NCBI GenBank assembly: GCA_021847245.1
Contig: JAJZUC010000023.1
Span: 1 to 37,277 of the forward strand
Source: Deltaproteobacteria bacterium
GTDB lineage: Bacteria > Desulfobacterota > Desulfuromonadia > Geobacterales > Geobacteraceae
DNA length: 37,277 nucleotides
Direction of reading: 5' to 3'
The position numbers and the translations under genes are program-made. Below are positions 9,289-16,796 of the stretch, in pieces. Below the pieces are notes generated by a model, which saw only the letters and a program-made list of their open reading frames with translations, was not told where the DNA came from and searched no databases. Position 1 is the first letter of the stretch; the number at the start of each line of letters is the position of its first letter.

Positions 9289-9810
9289 TCAGCGTTCTCC
9301 CCCCAACTTCCCCCACACCTGCGCCGTGAGCCGTGCATCATCCAGCGCCCGGTGGCACCTGATCCCATCGGGCAACGCTCCGAAGAGATGTCGATAGACC
9401 GTCTCAAGCCTGTGGTCCGGCAGACGCGGAAGCTTGCGCCGGGCCAACTCCAGGGTGCAGACCGAGCGGTTATCGAGCCGAAGCCCGAGCCGACCGAATT
9501 CGTGACGAAGAAACGCCAGATCGAATCGCGCGTTGTGGGCCACGAGCACGCTTGCGCCGACAAAGGCCCGCAGGGCCGGATAGACCTCATCAGGTAGAGG
9601 CTGGTCGGCAAGCATGTCAGTGGTAATGCCGTGAACCCGCGAAACATGGCGCGGGATATTCTTTGCGACCCGGACGAGGCTGCCGAACTCGGCCACGATC
9701 TCGCCATTGTCCACCGCAACGGCGCCGATCTCAATCACCCGATCGCCATAGCCAGGTGAAAGACCGGTGGTTTCCACATCAATTACGACATGAAGATGAG
9801 CATCTTTCAT
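9289..9810 (-). CDS. DnaQ-like 3'-5' exonuclease (DEDDh family)
   Basis: A 173-residue single-domain exonuclease of the DnaQ/epsilon type. The DEDDh residues are all visible: Asp11 and Glu13 in VIDVETTG, Asp97 in HNARFDLAFL, and His153 with Asp158 in HRALDDARLT. Such enzymes degrade single-stranded DNA or RNA 3' ends. It has the same orientation as the cas operon and lies just upstream of cas3. DnaQ-like domains occur with or fused to Cas2 in some type I-E systems and trim pre-spacers, so a link with adaptation is possible; that is inference. It may also be an ordinary stand-alone exonuclease gene. Confidence 0.88.
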   Translation of the reverse strand: MKDAHLHVVIDVETTGLSPGYGDRVIEIGAVAVDNGEIVAEFGSLVRVAKNIPRHVSRVHGITTDMLADQPLPDEVYPALRAFVGASVLVAHNARFDLAFLRHEFGRLGLRLDNRSVCTLELARRKLPRLPDHRLETVYRHLFGALPDGIRCHRALDDARLTAQVWGKLGGER

Positions 9811-10025
9811 CTCACGTAACCAGAATCATACACACCGGCCTCCCCCAACCGACGCTCCAAATCCGGAAGATGTTTCGCGCAAAGTATTGGCATAACCCAA
9901 TTAAAACGCAATAGAAATTCGAAATCAAGAGAAGAACAGCGCCAAATGGTGCGGGTTTTCCCCCAGAGGAGGGGGTGTGGGTCAGACTTGCGGGAAAAGG
10001 GACGCCGGGGATTTTATTCAGCAGA

Positions 10026-10083
10026 AAAGAAAAACCCCTGCGCTCTCACTCAACTTTGGTGGAAGTCTTGTGAAGCCAGGGGC
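10026..10083 (-). terminator. Extended hairpin with T-tract, terminator-like
   Basis: On the minus strand CCCCTG (10082-10077) pairs with CAGGGG (10040-10035). An inner stem (GCTTCAC with GTGAGAGC, one bulge) is also possible. The sequence continues as TTTTTCTTTT, the usual tail of an intrinsic terminator. No minus-strand gene lies immediately upstream, so what it ends is unclear; it may be an original flank of the integrative element. Confidence 0.45.
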
Positions 10084-10192
10084 CATCATTGCGTAACCTG
10101 TTAGTTACACTAGATAAATATGGGAGATAGTCAGTCTAACAGCCTGTATAAGATGTTGAAATTTGGGTCATAAAAAATGGATGCAAGGGCGT

Positions 10193-10235
10193 GATACCCC
10201 CAAAACTACCCCTTGAAAATCAGTGCTACCCCCCC
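10193..10235 (+). repeat. Likely integrase arm-type sites, left end of element
   Basis: GATACCCCCA (10193-10202), ACTACCCC (10205-10212) and GCTACCCCCC (from 10225) form a cluster. The same wording, GATACCCCCA and ACTACCCCCA, occurs on the minus strand at 18096-18087 and 18116-18107 next to the integrase gene. P4-type integrases bind short repeated arm sites with their N-terminal domain, so these clusters probably mark the two ends of the element. Confidence 0.5.
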
Positions 10236-10434
10236 GCTTCTGTTGGCGTACTCTCTCGTTACCCCACATCCCGCCGTCGATCCTCCACCCTGGCTGATAT
10301 GCCCAGGAAGACCCCCGACACGATACCCCCCCCACCCCCCGGCCTCCCGCTCGTAGGAGTCCCCCCACCGCGAATAACGCCCCCTCACGCATGATCGTTT
10401 TCACTTCTGAAAAAATTTCCCGGGGAAATCGGCG

Positions 10435-10462
10435 TTGAAATTTTTCTAATTTTGGCTATGCT
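10435..10462 (+). promoter_or_regulatory. Sigma-70 type promoter of the lipoprotein gene
   Basis: TTGAAA at 10435-10440 and TATGCT at 10457-10462 are separated by 16 bases in an A+T-rich stretch. They lie 34 bases before the start codon at 10496, which itself has a strong GAGGAGGG ribosome binding site. Confidence 0.5.
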
Positions 10463-10495
10463 TCAGGCATTGCGAAATCGAGGAGGGAAAAACTC

Positions 10496-10849
10496 ATGCG
10501 AAGGGTGCGCGTTGCAGCAATCCCGGCCGCCTTGTTGTTGGCGTCTTGCGCTTCAGTCACTGAAGTTGTCCCGGTTGGCCAAGACACGTTTATGGTTTCC
10601 GGCTCCGACAGGGCATTCAAGAGCACCGGCAATGAAATGATGGTCGAGCTGTACAAGGCGGCAAACAAGCACTGTGTAGCGATGGACAAATTAATTTCGC
10701 CGGTCTCTTCAACCTCCCAAAATTGGACCATGGATAACGCGTCAAGTGCGGAGTTGTATTTTCGTTGCCTGGCTCCCGGTGATCCTGAGTTACGGCGTCC
10801 GGCCTTCGGAAGGACACCTGACACGGTTATTGAGGTGATCCAGAAATAG
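10496..10849 (+). CDS. Small lipoprotein of unknown function
   Basis: A 117-residue protein with a positively charged start (MRRVRVAAIP), a hydrophobic stretch and the lipobox LLASC, so Cys18 would be lipidated after signal peptidase II cleavage. Ala and Ser at +2 and +3 favour export to the outer membrane. The mature part (about 100 residues) contains FMVSGSDRAFKSTGNEMMVE and KHCVAMDKL; I do not recognise a named family, although small lipoproteins of this style are common on phages and elements. The start has GAGGAGGG upstream. It stands alone, probably as cargo of the integrative element, near its left end. Confidence 0.75.
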   Translation: MRRVRVAAIPAALLLASCASVTEVVPVGQDTFMVSGSDRAFKSTGNEMMVELYKAANKHCVAMDKLISPVSSTSQNWTMDNASSAELYFRCLAPGDPELRRPAFGRTPDTVIEVIQK

Positions 10850-12598
10850 GACACCATCCCTCTGGTGCCAAACATGCCCCCCCCCGCTGCCTCCCTCCAC
10901 AGATCAACCCTATCCTGCCGCATGTGAATGATTCGTCTCCACGGAAAAATCCCCGGAAAAATTCCCAAGGCCGAAACTTGACCGCAGGGGGCTGTTTACA
11001 TTCTGCCCCCTGTCTACCATGCCCTGATTGTCAAAGACGGGCGACGGGTACCGTTTACGATGCCTGAGAAGAAGGAATGAAGGCCTACCAGGCATACGGT
11101 CAGGCAAGTATGGGCCAGCGTCTGTTTTTCACAGTCCGTTCATGATGAGGTCTTTCGTTGCTGTCGATGGCGTGACCTGCCGGCCGCCAGTAACCGAACC
11201 CTCGCAGGTGAAACGAGCCCAGGAGCATGACGATTCCATGGCGAACCCTACCCCCGGGGGACGGTGGTTTCCTCCACGCTTGGAGTGTGTCCGTACTCCG
11301 GGCGGCCGGGGGACGGCTCTTCCAATGGCGAAACCTCTTCTGCCTCTCCAGGGGCGAAGTCTGAGAGGCGGAGGAGGGCCGGAGAGGAGCGTGGTCCGTG
11401 CCTACAAGAAAACCTTGACGGTGCAGGGCCAGCCGGTGAATTGAAATTCACATCCTTGTGACGAGGAGCTCGTCAGCCTCCTTGGAGCACTCAAAGTTGA
11501 CGCCGCAGCTTCTGCTGCCTTGCGGGTAGCCTGACAGCGATGTGATGAGCCCCACTGCTTGCGTGAAAAGCGCCATGAAATTGAAGCGGATATAGATGAA
11601 AAGCAGGCTCTTTTTGTGGCTTTTCTTTACCATGGGATGTCCCCTTTGTTACAGGAGATTCCTGTTCCCTCAGCACTCTCACTGCAACAGGGGCAACGTC
11701 ACGCGATACCAGTAGCGACGCTGGTTCATGAAGGGTCAGGCAAGGTGGAGGTGAGTGCCGAAGGTGGAGGAAATGAGCGGCGAGGGGGGCACTCGCTTGC
11801 AGGCTTCAGAGTCGAGTGCAGCCGCATGAAAGGGGGAGGCTGAAGCCTGGCGTGGCACTGGATCACGGCCCACGTTAGGGCAATCCATGCGCTTGGTTAA
11901 TCAGAAAGACTTTCTGATAACTATTTGTTTTGACGATATTATTCCTAAATATCATAAAAGAACCCAGATTGGAATTTCCTTTTCTCTGGCCTACCATGAT
12001 CCTTGACGGACTCAGGTCCGATTATGACAGGGGGAGGGAACAAGGCATGAAGAACGAACTGTACCGGAGACTTGAGAATGAATGTCCGGAAGCCATCCGA
12101 GGCGCGGTAACGTGTCCAGGCGGAATGACTGTACCCATCATTGGCGTGGCGGGTGATGGTTGTTTCGATACCATTCACCCTGCAGCGGTGAGGATCATCG
12201 CTATGATGGGTACCGGCGAGAGAATGGAAGGAGGGCACCATGGCGAATGAGGTGGCGAGAATCTTGGAGCACATGAAGGTCGCGATCCTGGCGGGGGCAT
12301 TCTTGCGGAGCCAGGCCAGACACCCGGCGGGGTATGCTTCCTGAACCTGGTCGAGTGCTTTCCTGATTGCGGCCTGCCAGTATGCAGCGTTGAAAGGTGG
12401 CGTTGTCTTCAAGCGTCTCTCCGTTTGTACGGCGCCCGTGGGAGGCCAGCGGCTGCGGTCCTCACAGTAACTATGCCGGCGTGAGCTCCCGTGTCTGAGA
12501 ATCGAGGAACCCAGTTTGCTCCGTATACCAGGCACCGGATGCCGGCGGGCCTCCGCTCCGAGATATGAGGTTCCTCGAGGGATTTTCAGCGGCGACTT
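10850..12598. other. Gene-poor stretch of the integrative element
   Basis: About 1.75 kb with no recognisable gene. Several open frames occur on both strands, but they overlap each other, lack known domains and have unconvincing starts. One short minus-strand segment near 12340-12440 reads like protein (WQAAIRKALDQVQEAYPAG, then LAWLRKNAPARI), which suggests the remains of a gene. A plus-strand frame at 12047-12250 has a good ribosome binding site. The most likely reading is decayed element sequence. Confidence 0.5.
12047..12250 (+). CDS. Possible small protein, unsupported by family
   Basis: A 67-codon frame starting MKNELYRRLENECPEAIRGA, preceded by GGGGGAGGGAACAAGGC, a fair ribosome binding site. 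No domain is recognised. It is antisense to another long open frame with a protein-like segment, so at most one of the two is real here. Listed as a weak candidate only. Confidence 0.22.
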   Translation: MKNELYRRLENECPEAIRGAVTCPGGMTVPIIGVAGDGCFDTIHPAAVRIIAMMGTGERMEGGHHGE

Positions 12599-12817
12599 TC
12601 AACGGAGCATCCAAGCCGGCATAGGCGGTGGGGGAAGTACCTTTGAAGCATTTTGGCAAGTGTGGTCGACTACCACTTCTCGCAAGTAGGGCTCGGCATC
12701 TGTCCCCTGCTGGTCCGCCAACTTCTGGATAATGTCAAGGGTGCGGTCTGACAGGACCACATCAACACGATGATTCTGACGCAGTAGCCGCAAGGTGACT
12801 TTCTCGGTTTGGTCCAC
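12599..12817 (-). CDS. Small protein downstream of the primase gene
   Basis: A 72-residue frame with a GTG start at 12817 preceded by AAAAGGAGTGAACC, so the ribosome binding site lies in the end of the primase gene and the stop-to-start gap is only three bases. The sequence VTLRLLRQNHRVDVVLSDRT followed by LDIIQKLADQQGTDAEPYL resembles a short strand-helix-helix DNA-binding fold, but no family can be named. The proline-rich end (PPPPMPAWMLR) runs into the gene-poor region and may be a truncation. Likely co-transcribed with the primase. Confidence 0.55.
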   Translation of the reverse strand: MDQTEKVTLRLLRQNHRVDVVLSDRTLDIIQKLADQQGTDAEPYLREVVVDHTCQNASKVLPPPPMPAWMLR

Positions 12818-12820
12818 GGT

Positions 12821-15043
12821 TCACTCCTTTTCGGTTGCCCAGGTGGGCAAAACTTGTTGGGTCGAGTTGCCGTCATGTGCAGGCGTCAGGTCGTCATCTC
12901 CCTTATAGGGAGAGATGACGCCTGACGGTTGCTGCACCCCGTCAGAAATGACGGGAAATGACGCCTGACTGACGCCTGACGGTTCAGGTAACATCATCAG
13001 TGAAATTATCTCGCCCTGATGGGCCTGACTGCTCAGTATCCGATGGTCTCCATCCTCGGTGACGATCTTCTTTTTGATCAAGCCGCGTGCAGCCGTCAGA
13101 AATGCATTCTTGACCGTGTTGGTCTTGACTTCCGGATCTTCCGCCCTCCGGTGGTCATAGAAGGCAGACCGCCAGTCACCAATCATCGCCGCCCATAGGC
13201 CGCTGCGTTGCTCCTGCGCTCTTGCCGATGCTTCGACAAGGCACTTGACCGCCAGTAGCTCCATATGCGTCAAAGTGGCTGAATGATGACGGTCGGACCG
13301 TTCCCCGTAGGCAACAACGCATGAGGTTAGGGGCGTGCCATCCTGGTTCTTCTCGATCTCGACGGGCAAGAGCTTGAACTCGATGTCTGGAGGGGGCTCC
13401 CCGTCCTTCATCTTGGTGAAGCTGATGAGCCCCGCGTTACACCTGATTTCAAAGTCCATGGCGGCTCGGAGTGCCGACGATCCACGCGAACGGTTTTTGC
13501 TGTCCTCTCCATGGCCGGTGTGGTGGACGATAAGCGCCACGCTGCCGGGGAAAGAGGAACGCAAAGCGTCAACCTCCTTGATGAAGTCGCCCATGTCCTT
13601 GGTGCTGTTCTCGTCGCCTTCGATGTGACGGGCCAGGGTGTCGATGACGATGAGCGCGACGGGCTTCCCGTGGGACTCCGTCAGTCCCTGGGCTTCGGCT
13701 CTCACATCTTTGAGACCGCTGCCGTCAAAACTGACGGCCTGCCGGGATACATGGAAGAACTTCAAATCGTCGACATTAATCCCCCTGAACACCTGCCAAG
13801 CCTTAATCCTCCGCCGCAATCCGGCATGCCCTTCTCCGGCGAGGTATAGGACAAGACCCCTTTGGGTGCGGTGACCATTCAGGGTTTCACCGCCAGTCGC
13901 CACGGAGAGAGCAATGTCCAGGGCCGTGAAGGTTTTTCCCTCCCCCGAAGGACCGAAGAGTTGCCCCGTGGTGTCGCGTTCAATGAATGGCGGGATGAGG
14001 TAGGATATGCTGACGTACTCGGCGAGCATTTCACTGGCGGACATGAAGAGGGACGGCCTGGGGTTCATCCCTCGGCTGGCTGATATTACGCAAGCTGTGA
14101 CAGCTTCCGGGCCTGCCAGGCGTGCAAGATCATTGAAGTCGGTATCTTTTGTCCCGCGCCCTTCCGGAAAGGCCGGCACGGCCAGGAATCCCCCCACGGC
14201 CTGCGCCGCTTCGGTGGCTTTCGTTAAGCCGGGGTTTCCTTCCGTGGCGTGGTCATCATCGGCGCAGACGATCAACGCGGCATCCGGTGGCATCTTCGCC
14301 CGTATTGATTCCGCTACCGGCTTCAGGTTCCCGGCATTGAAGGTGACTGCCACGGGATAGCCAGTAGCTTCGTGGAGCGTAGCGCCGGTAGCGTATCCCT
14401 CGGCTATCAGAATCGTCCTTGCTGTTGGGTCGCCGATCCCGTGGAAATGCCCCGCAACCGCCGTGCCGCTCTTGAACTTCTTAGAGCCGTCCGGCCCGAT
14501 GAATTGCAGACCATGGAGCGTGCCGGCCACGTCACGGACGGGGACAATCAGGCTATCTTTCCATTGTTTCACCCCATGAGCCTTGACGCTCTTCTTGGCA
14601 AGGTAAGGGTGATCCTCGGCAACGTCCCGTGCCTTTCCCCAGATACCAGCGGAATCCTTCCTGCAATCGGCGCGCTCTTGCTGCCGTATCCGTTCTGATT
14701 CTTCCTTGGCGCGCTTCACCATGGCGTGAAATGTTGCACGCTCCTCAGTCGTCGCCGGTTGGCGCGCCTGCCACATGGACCAGTCACCCGTGCTGTTCTC
14801 ATCCCATCGGCCGAAAACTCCACCTTCTCCGTCAGGGAACATCATGCAGGCGCCTCTTGAGTCGCCGCGCTTTTCTGAGACCGGGAAGTGTATCCATTTC
14901 CCGGGTGCTATCTTTCCGGCGTCCGGGGCATATCCGAGATGATGCCTGATGTAATCTGCAAAGGCATGTGGGCCGGTTGCAACTTCGACGCGTGGAGAAC
15001 GTGAGGGTTGAACGGCAGCGGAGTTGAGATTGATGACCGTCAT
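12821..15043 (-). CDS. TOPRIM primase fused to a RepA-like ATPase
   Basis: A 740-residue replication protein of the type found on integrative elements and phage satellites. The N-terminal part resembles DUF-type primase leaders, followed by a TOPRIM domain around 205-265 (ILIAEGYATGATL, then LIVCADDDHA). A RecA-like AAA_25 ATPase follows: Walker A near 362-370 (FGPSGEGKTFTAL) and Walker B near 465 (ALIVIDTLARH). The C-terminal tail is rich in repeated SGVS/SGVIS peptides, encoded by iteron-like DNA. Its ATG overlaps the stop of the upstream small gene as TAATG. It should drive replication or copy-number increase of the excised element. Confidence 0.88.
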   Translation of the reverse strand: MTVINLNSAAVQPSRSPRVEVATGPHAFADYIRHHLGYAPDAGKIAPGKWIHFPVSEKRGDSRGACMMFPDGEGGVFGRWDENSTGDWSMWQARQPATTEERATFHAMVKRAKEESERIRQQERADCRKDSAGIWGKARDVAEDHPYLAKKSVKAHGVKQWKDSLIVPVRDVAGTLHGLQFIGPDGSKKFKSGTAVAGHFHGIGDPTARTILIAEGYATGATLHEATGYPVAVTFNAGNLKPVAESIRAKMPPDAALIVCADDDHATEGNPGLTKATEAAQAVGGFLAVPAFPEGRGTKDTDFNDLARLAGPEAVTACVISASRGMNPRPSLFMSASEMLAEYVSISYLIPPFIERDTTGQLFGPSGEGKTFTALDIALSVATGGETLNGHRTQRGLVLYLAGEGHAGLRRRIKAWQVFRGINVDDLKFFHVSRQAVSFDGSGLKDVRAEAQGLTESHGKPVALIVIDTLARHIEGDENSTKDMGDFIKEVDALRSSFPGSVALIVHHTGHGEDSKNRSRGSSALRAAMDFEIRCNAGLISFTKMKDGEPPPDIEFKLLPVEIEKNQDGTPLTSCVVAYGERSDRHHSATLTHMELLAVKCLVEASARAQEQRSGLWAAMIGDWRSAFYDHRRAEDPEVKTNTVKNAFLTAARGLIKKKIVTEDGDHRILSSQAHQGEIISLMMLPEPSGVSQASFPVISDGVQQPSGVISPYKGDDDLTPAHDGNSTQQVLPTWATEKE
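12892..12980. repeat. Palindrome and iteron-like repeats inside the primase gene
   Basis: TGACGCCTGAC occurs three times in the same direction: 12916-12926, 12959-12969 and 12970-12980, the last two in tandem. A partial inverse copy, AGGCGTCA, is at 12881-12888. Next to them is a palindrome at 12892-12920 (CGTCATCTC and GAGATGACG around CCTTATAGGG). Clustered iterons beside a replication gene are typical of origins, so this may be the element's origin of replication. It lies within the coding sequence. Confidence 0.55.
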
Positions 15044-15222
15044 TACCGTACCTCCCGCGCCAGGATAATCACGGCGTTGAAGGTGTCACGGTCGAAGGTT
15101 CCAATCAGTTGATTTGCAGGGGGTTCTGTGGTAGGACGATGACAGTTGACAAATTTCCTGTCGTTCCCTCCCACAAAGCCCCGCCGGTTGCCCCCCGTGC
15201 GGGGTTTCGTGTTTCTGATCAT
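15043..15222 (-). CDS. Small hypothetical protein upstream of the primase
   Basis: A 59-residue frame starting MIRNTKPRTGGNRRGFVGG and ending FNAVIILAREVR. The ATG at 15222 is chosen over an upstream in-frame start because GGGGAGAG lies eight bases before it. Its stop overlaps the primase ATG (TAATG), implying coupled translation. No domain is recognised. The N-terminal half is basic and glycine-rich. Small genes in this place are common on such elements. Confidence 0.6.
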   Translation of the reverse strand: MIRNTKPRTGGNRRGFVGGNDRKFVNCHRPTTEPPANQLIGTFDRDTFNAVIILAREVR

Positions 15223-15272
15223 GTGGTCTCTCCCCAGCTCCCTCCTGGCCTCCACAGGTGGCAGCAGTTTTC

Positions 15273-15485
15273 TTAGGCGGCCTTGGCCGTGTGTAACTCC
15301 TCAATGAGGGCGCGGATATCCTCGACGCGCCAAGCGGTGCAACGGGGAGAGAGTTTGACGGGCTTTGGGTAGCGACCGGCCTTGATGCCGGCCCACCACG
15401 TTGATTTCGAGATGGGGAGAATCGTGGGGATGATCTGTGACAACCGGACATAGCCGGTGTCAGGGAGTGAGGGCCTTCCTTCCAT
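15273..15485 (-). CDS. AlpA-like helix-turn-helix regulator / excisionase
   Basis: A 70-residue AlpA/MerR-type DNA-binding protein. The text YVRLSQIIPTILPISKSTWW, then GRYPKPVKLSPRCTAWRVED, matches the winged-helix pattern of AlpA proteins (choose-site, lysine-proline turn, W-x-x-x-D-I). The start follows GGAGGTAAACACT. AlpA-type proteins activate or act as directionality factors for P4-type integrases, which fits the integrase downstream at 16797-18050. It is followed by the small gene and the primase in the same direction. Confidence 0.88.
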   Translation of the reverse strand: MEGRPSLPDTGYVRLSQIIPTILPISKSTWWAGIKAGRYPKPVKLSPRCTAWRVEDIRALIEELHTAKAA

Positions 15486-15564
15486 AGTGTTTACCTCCGT
15501 GCGTTGACGTTTGAGGCAATCCTATGGAATACAGAGGGCGAGGGGTGAGATAGAAGAAATAAGG

Positions 15565-15984
15565 TTAAGTGGCTGAGAAATAACGCTTTAGCTGTTCGTT
15601 GAAGAGTTTGCGATTTTCTTGGTCGATAAGCTTCTCTGCTTCCTCTGCGCACGTGACAGGGAAGGGGCAAGGGATTGGCGGTCGCCGCAACTCTGCTTTT
15701 CTCTTCTCTACTTGGCGGCGCCCGTCAGCAATTACCTTGTTTTTCCGGGTGACGATCTGAGCTATCCGGCTTGATCCGACGGGGGGAATGGAGTGCCAGG
15801 GCGTATACTCGAAGCTTTGAAGAACCGCATGAAGATCCATGCCGGGCACTTCCCCTGAAAGTTCCGTCAAGGCTTCCCGATGGCTTCTGCCTGTCCTCCT
15901 GAGGTATCGATATGCAGCGAAAATCCCCGACTCTTGCAGGTATGTCTTGCGGGTCTTCCCCTGGCGGCGTCCTCGTTTCTTCAT
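15565..15984 (-). CDS. Hypothetical element protein
   Basis: A 139-residue basic protein starting MKKRGRRQGKTRKTYLQESG. The ATG at 15984 follows AGGAGGCGCACAGA, a strong ribosome binding site; a longer frame from a TTG at 16035 is possible. The N-terminus is highly basic and is followed by a helical part (FAAYRYLRRTGRSHREAL) and a charged C-terminus (EEAEKLIDQENRKLFNEQL). No family is recognised. It lies between the AlpA-like gene and the toxin-antitoxin pair, all in the same orientation. Confidence 0.6.
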   Translation of the reverse strand: MKKRGRRQGKTRKTYLQESGIFAAYRYLRRTGRSHREALTELSGEVPGMDLHAVLQSFEYTPWHSIPPVGSSRIAQIVTRKNKVIADGRRQVEKRKAELRRPPIPCPFPVTCAEEAEKLIDQENRKLFNEQLKRYFSAT

Positions 15985-16081
15985 TCTGTGCGCCTCCTGT
16001 AGCGCCCTGGATATATGCCGGGGAAGCTGGTCCAAGATAACCTCTTGTCGGGTGGCCGCTCTATCCCCGGAAGGTGATAAT

Positions 16082-16441
16082 TTACAGAAACACCCTGTAA
16101 TCGACGTTCAGGGCCTTTGCCAGCTTCTTGGCTGCTTCCTTGCCGATAGGCCTCTTGCCGTTCTCCATCTCGGAGATATGCCGCTGGGGAATGCCGGTCA
16201 TCTCTGCAAGCTGCCGTTGGGTAAGCTCCTCCTTGCCACGGGCACCACGCAGACTGACAGCGGGCTTCGACTCGCCGGGGAAATGGCTGGTAAAGAAATC
16301 CTCCAGGGAGACGGGATCCTTTTCGTCCGCCGCCTCGATGCTGTCCACATACCGGCGAATCCGCTCCACGTTCTGGGGGTGGACCCTCAGACGCAACGTT
16401 ACCATGTCGTCAGTAGGGCGCTTTTTCGTGAGTCCCTGCAT
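16082..16441 (-). CDS. XRE-family antitoxin, HigA-like
   Basis: A 119-residue protein with a C-terminal helix-turn-helix of the XRE type: LTQRQLAEMTGIPQRHISEM, then ENGKRPIGKEAAKKLAKALN. The N-terminal part (VTLRLRVHPQNVERIRRY) resembles the toxin-binding part of HigA-like antitoxins. It starts at an ATG with AGGTGACTT before it and overlaps the end of the toxin gene by 32 bases. The toxin-first order is typical of the HigBA type. It should neutralise the toxin and repress the operon. Confidence 0.85.
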   Translation of the reverse strand: MQGLTKKRPTDDMVTLRLRVHPQNVERIRRYVDSIEAADEKDPVSLEDFFTSHFPGESKPAVSLRGARGKEELTQRQLAEMTGIPQRHISEMENGKRPIGKEAAKKLAKALNVDYRVFL

Positions 16442-16688
16442 AAGTCACCTCGATAAGTCTGATTTCCTTGTCGCGTTCTTCCCATACCGCAACGTAAGTC
16501 GGTTTACCCTTCTTCAGGTGGCAATGGTGCCGGCCATCCCCCAGCTTGCCATAGTTTGGCCAGTTGCCACGCACGGGGCCGGAAAGCCTGATCTCTTCCA
16601 TGAGAAGGAAGAGCCGTTCAACAATACTTCTCGGCAACTTTCGCGCCTGCTTATCAACTTTGCCCGTGATCCTGACAATCCATTCCAT
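16410..16688 (-). CDS. RelE/HigB-like toxin
   Basis: A 92-residue RelE/HigB-superfamily toxin, likely a ribosome-dependent mRNA interferase. Family-like features are KVDKQARKLPRSIVERLFLL, then GNWPNYGKLGDGRHHCHLKK and KPTYVAVWEERDKEIRLIEV. AAGGTGA precedes the ATG. It comes first in the pair, with the antitoxin overlapping its end. It is the gene next to the integrase and probably stabilises the element. A palindrome upstream (16699-16715) may be its operator. Confidence 0.85.
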   Translation of the reverse strand: MEWIVRITGKVDKQARKLPRSIVERLFLLMEEIRLSGPVRGNWPNYGKLGDGRHHCHLKKGKPTYVAVWEERDKEIRLIEVTYAGTHEKAPY

Positions 16689-16698
16689 GAGTCACCTT

Positions 16699-16715
16699 AT
16701 ACTATTATTTAGTAT
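16699..16715. promoter_or_regulatory. Palindromic operator candidate of the toxin-antitoxin operon
   Basis: ATACTA and TAGTAT form a perfect six-base inverted repeat with a five-base spacer (TTATT), just upstream of the toxin start at 16688. TTGACA (minus strand, 16723-16718) and TATAAG (16701-16696) lie around it with a 16-base gap. That spacing would put the start of transcription almost at the start codon, so the promoter reading is tentative. The palindrome is a plausible antitoxin binding site. Confidence 0.45.
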
Positions 16716-16796
16716 CATGTCAACATATGAGGCGCGATAGTAAAAAGGCGCGGAAAAACCGCACCATTGCTTCCATTGAAAGGATTCCATGCAATG

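Larger units (their letters stand above)
9811..10434. other. Intergenic region with left end of the integrative element
   Basis: No supported gene lies in this stretch of more than 600 bases. It holds a hairpin with a T-tract on the minus strand (10026-10083), the motif GTCTAACAG at 10134-10142, and a cluster of TACCCC motifs from 10193. From about 10190 to 10390 the plus strand is rich in C runs (eight C near 10327), so the minus strand could form G-quadruplex structures. The open frames here are shadows of low-complexity sequence. Confidence 0.55.

Noticed and set aside
10121..10131. Possible att copy of the tRNA-Ser 3' end (GGGAGATAG against GGAGAGATAG)
   Set aside because: Only seven bases agree without gaps, too short for an attachment-site duplicate.
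11028..11444. 138-codon plus-strand frame in the gene-poor block
   Set aside because: Overlaps equally long frames on the other strand, has no ribosome binding site of note and no recognisable sequence.
12471..12659. 62-codon minus-strand frame (TTG start)
   Set aside because: The start codon is weak and overlaps the preceding gene in another frame; no family. Possibly remnant sequence.
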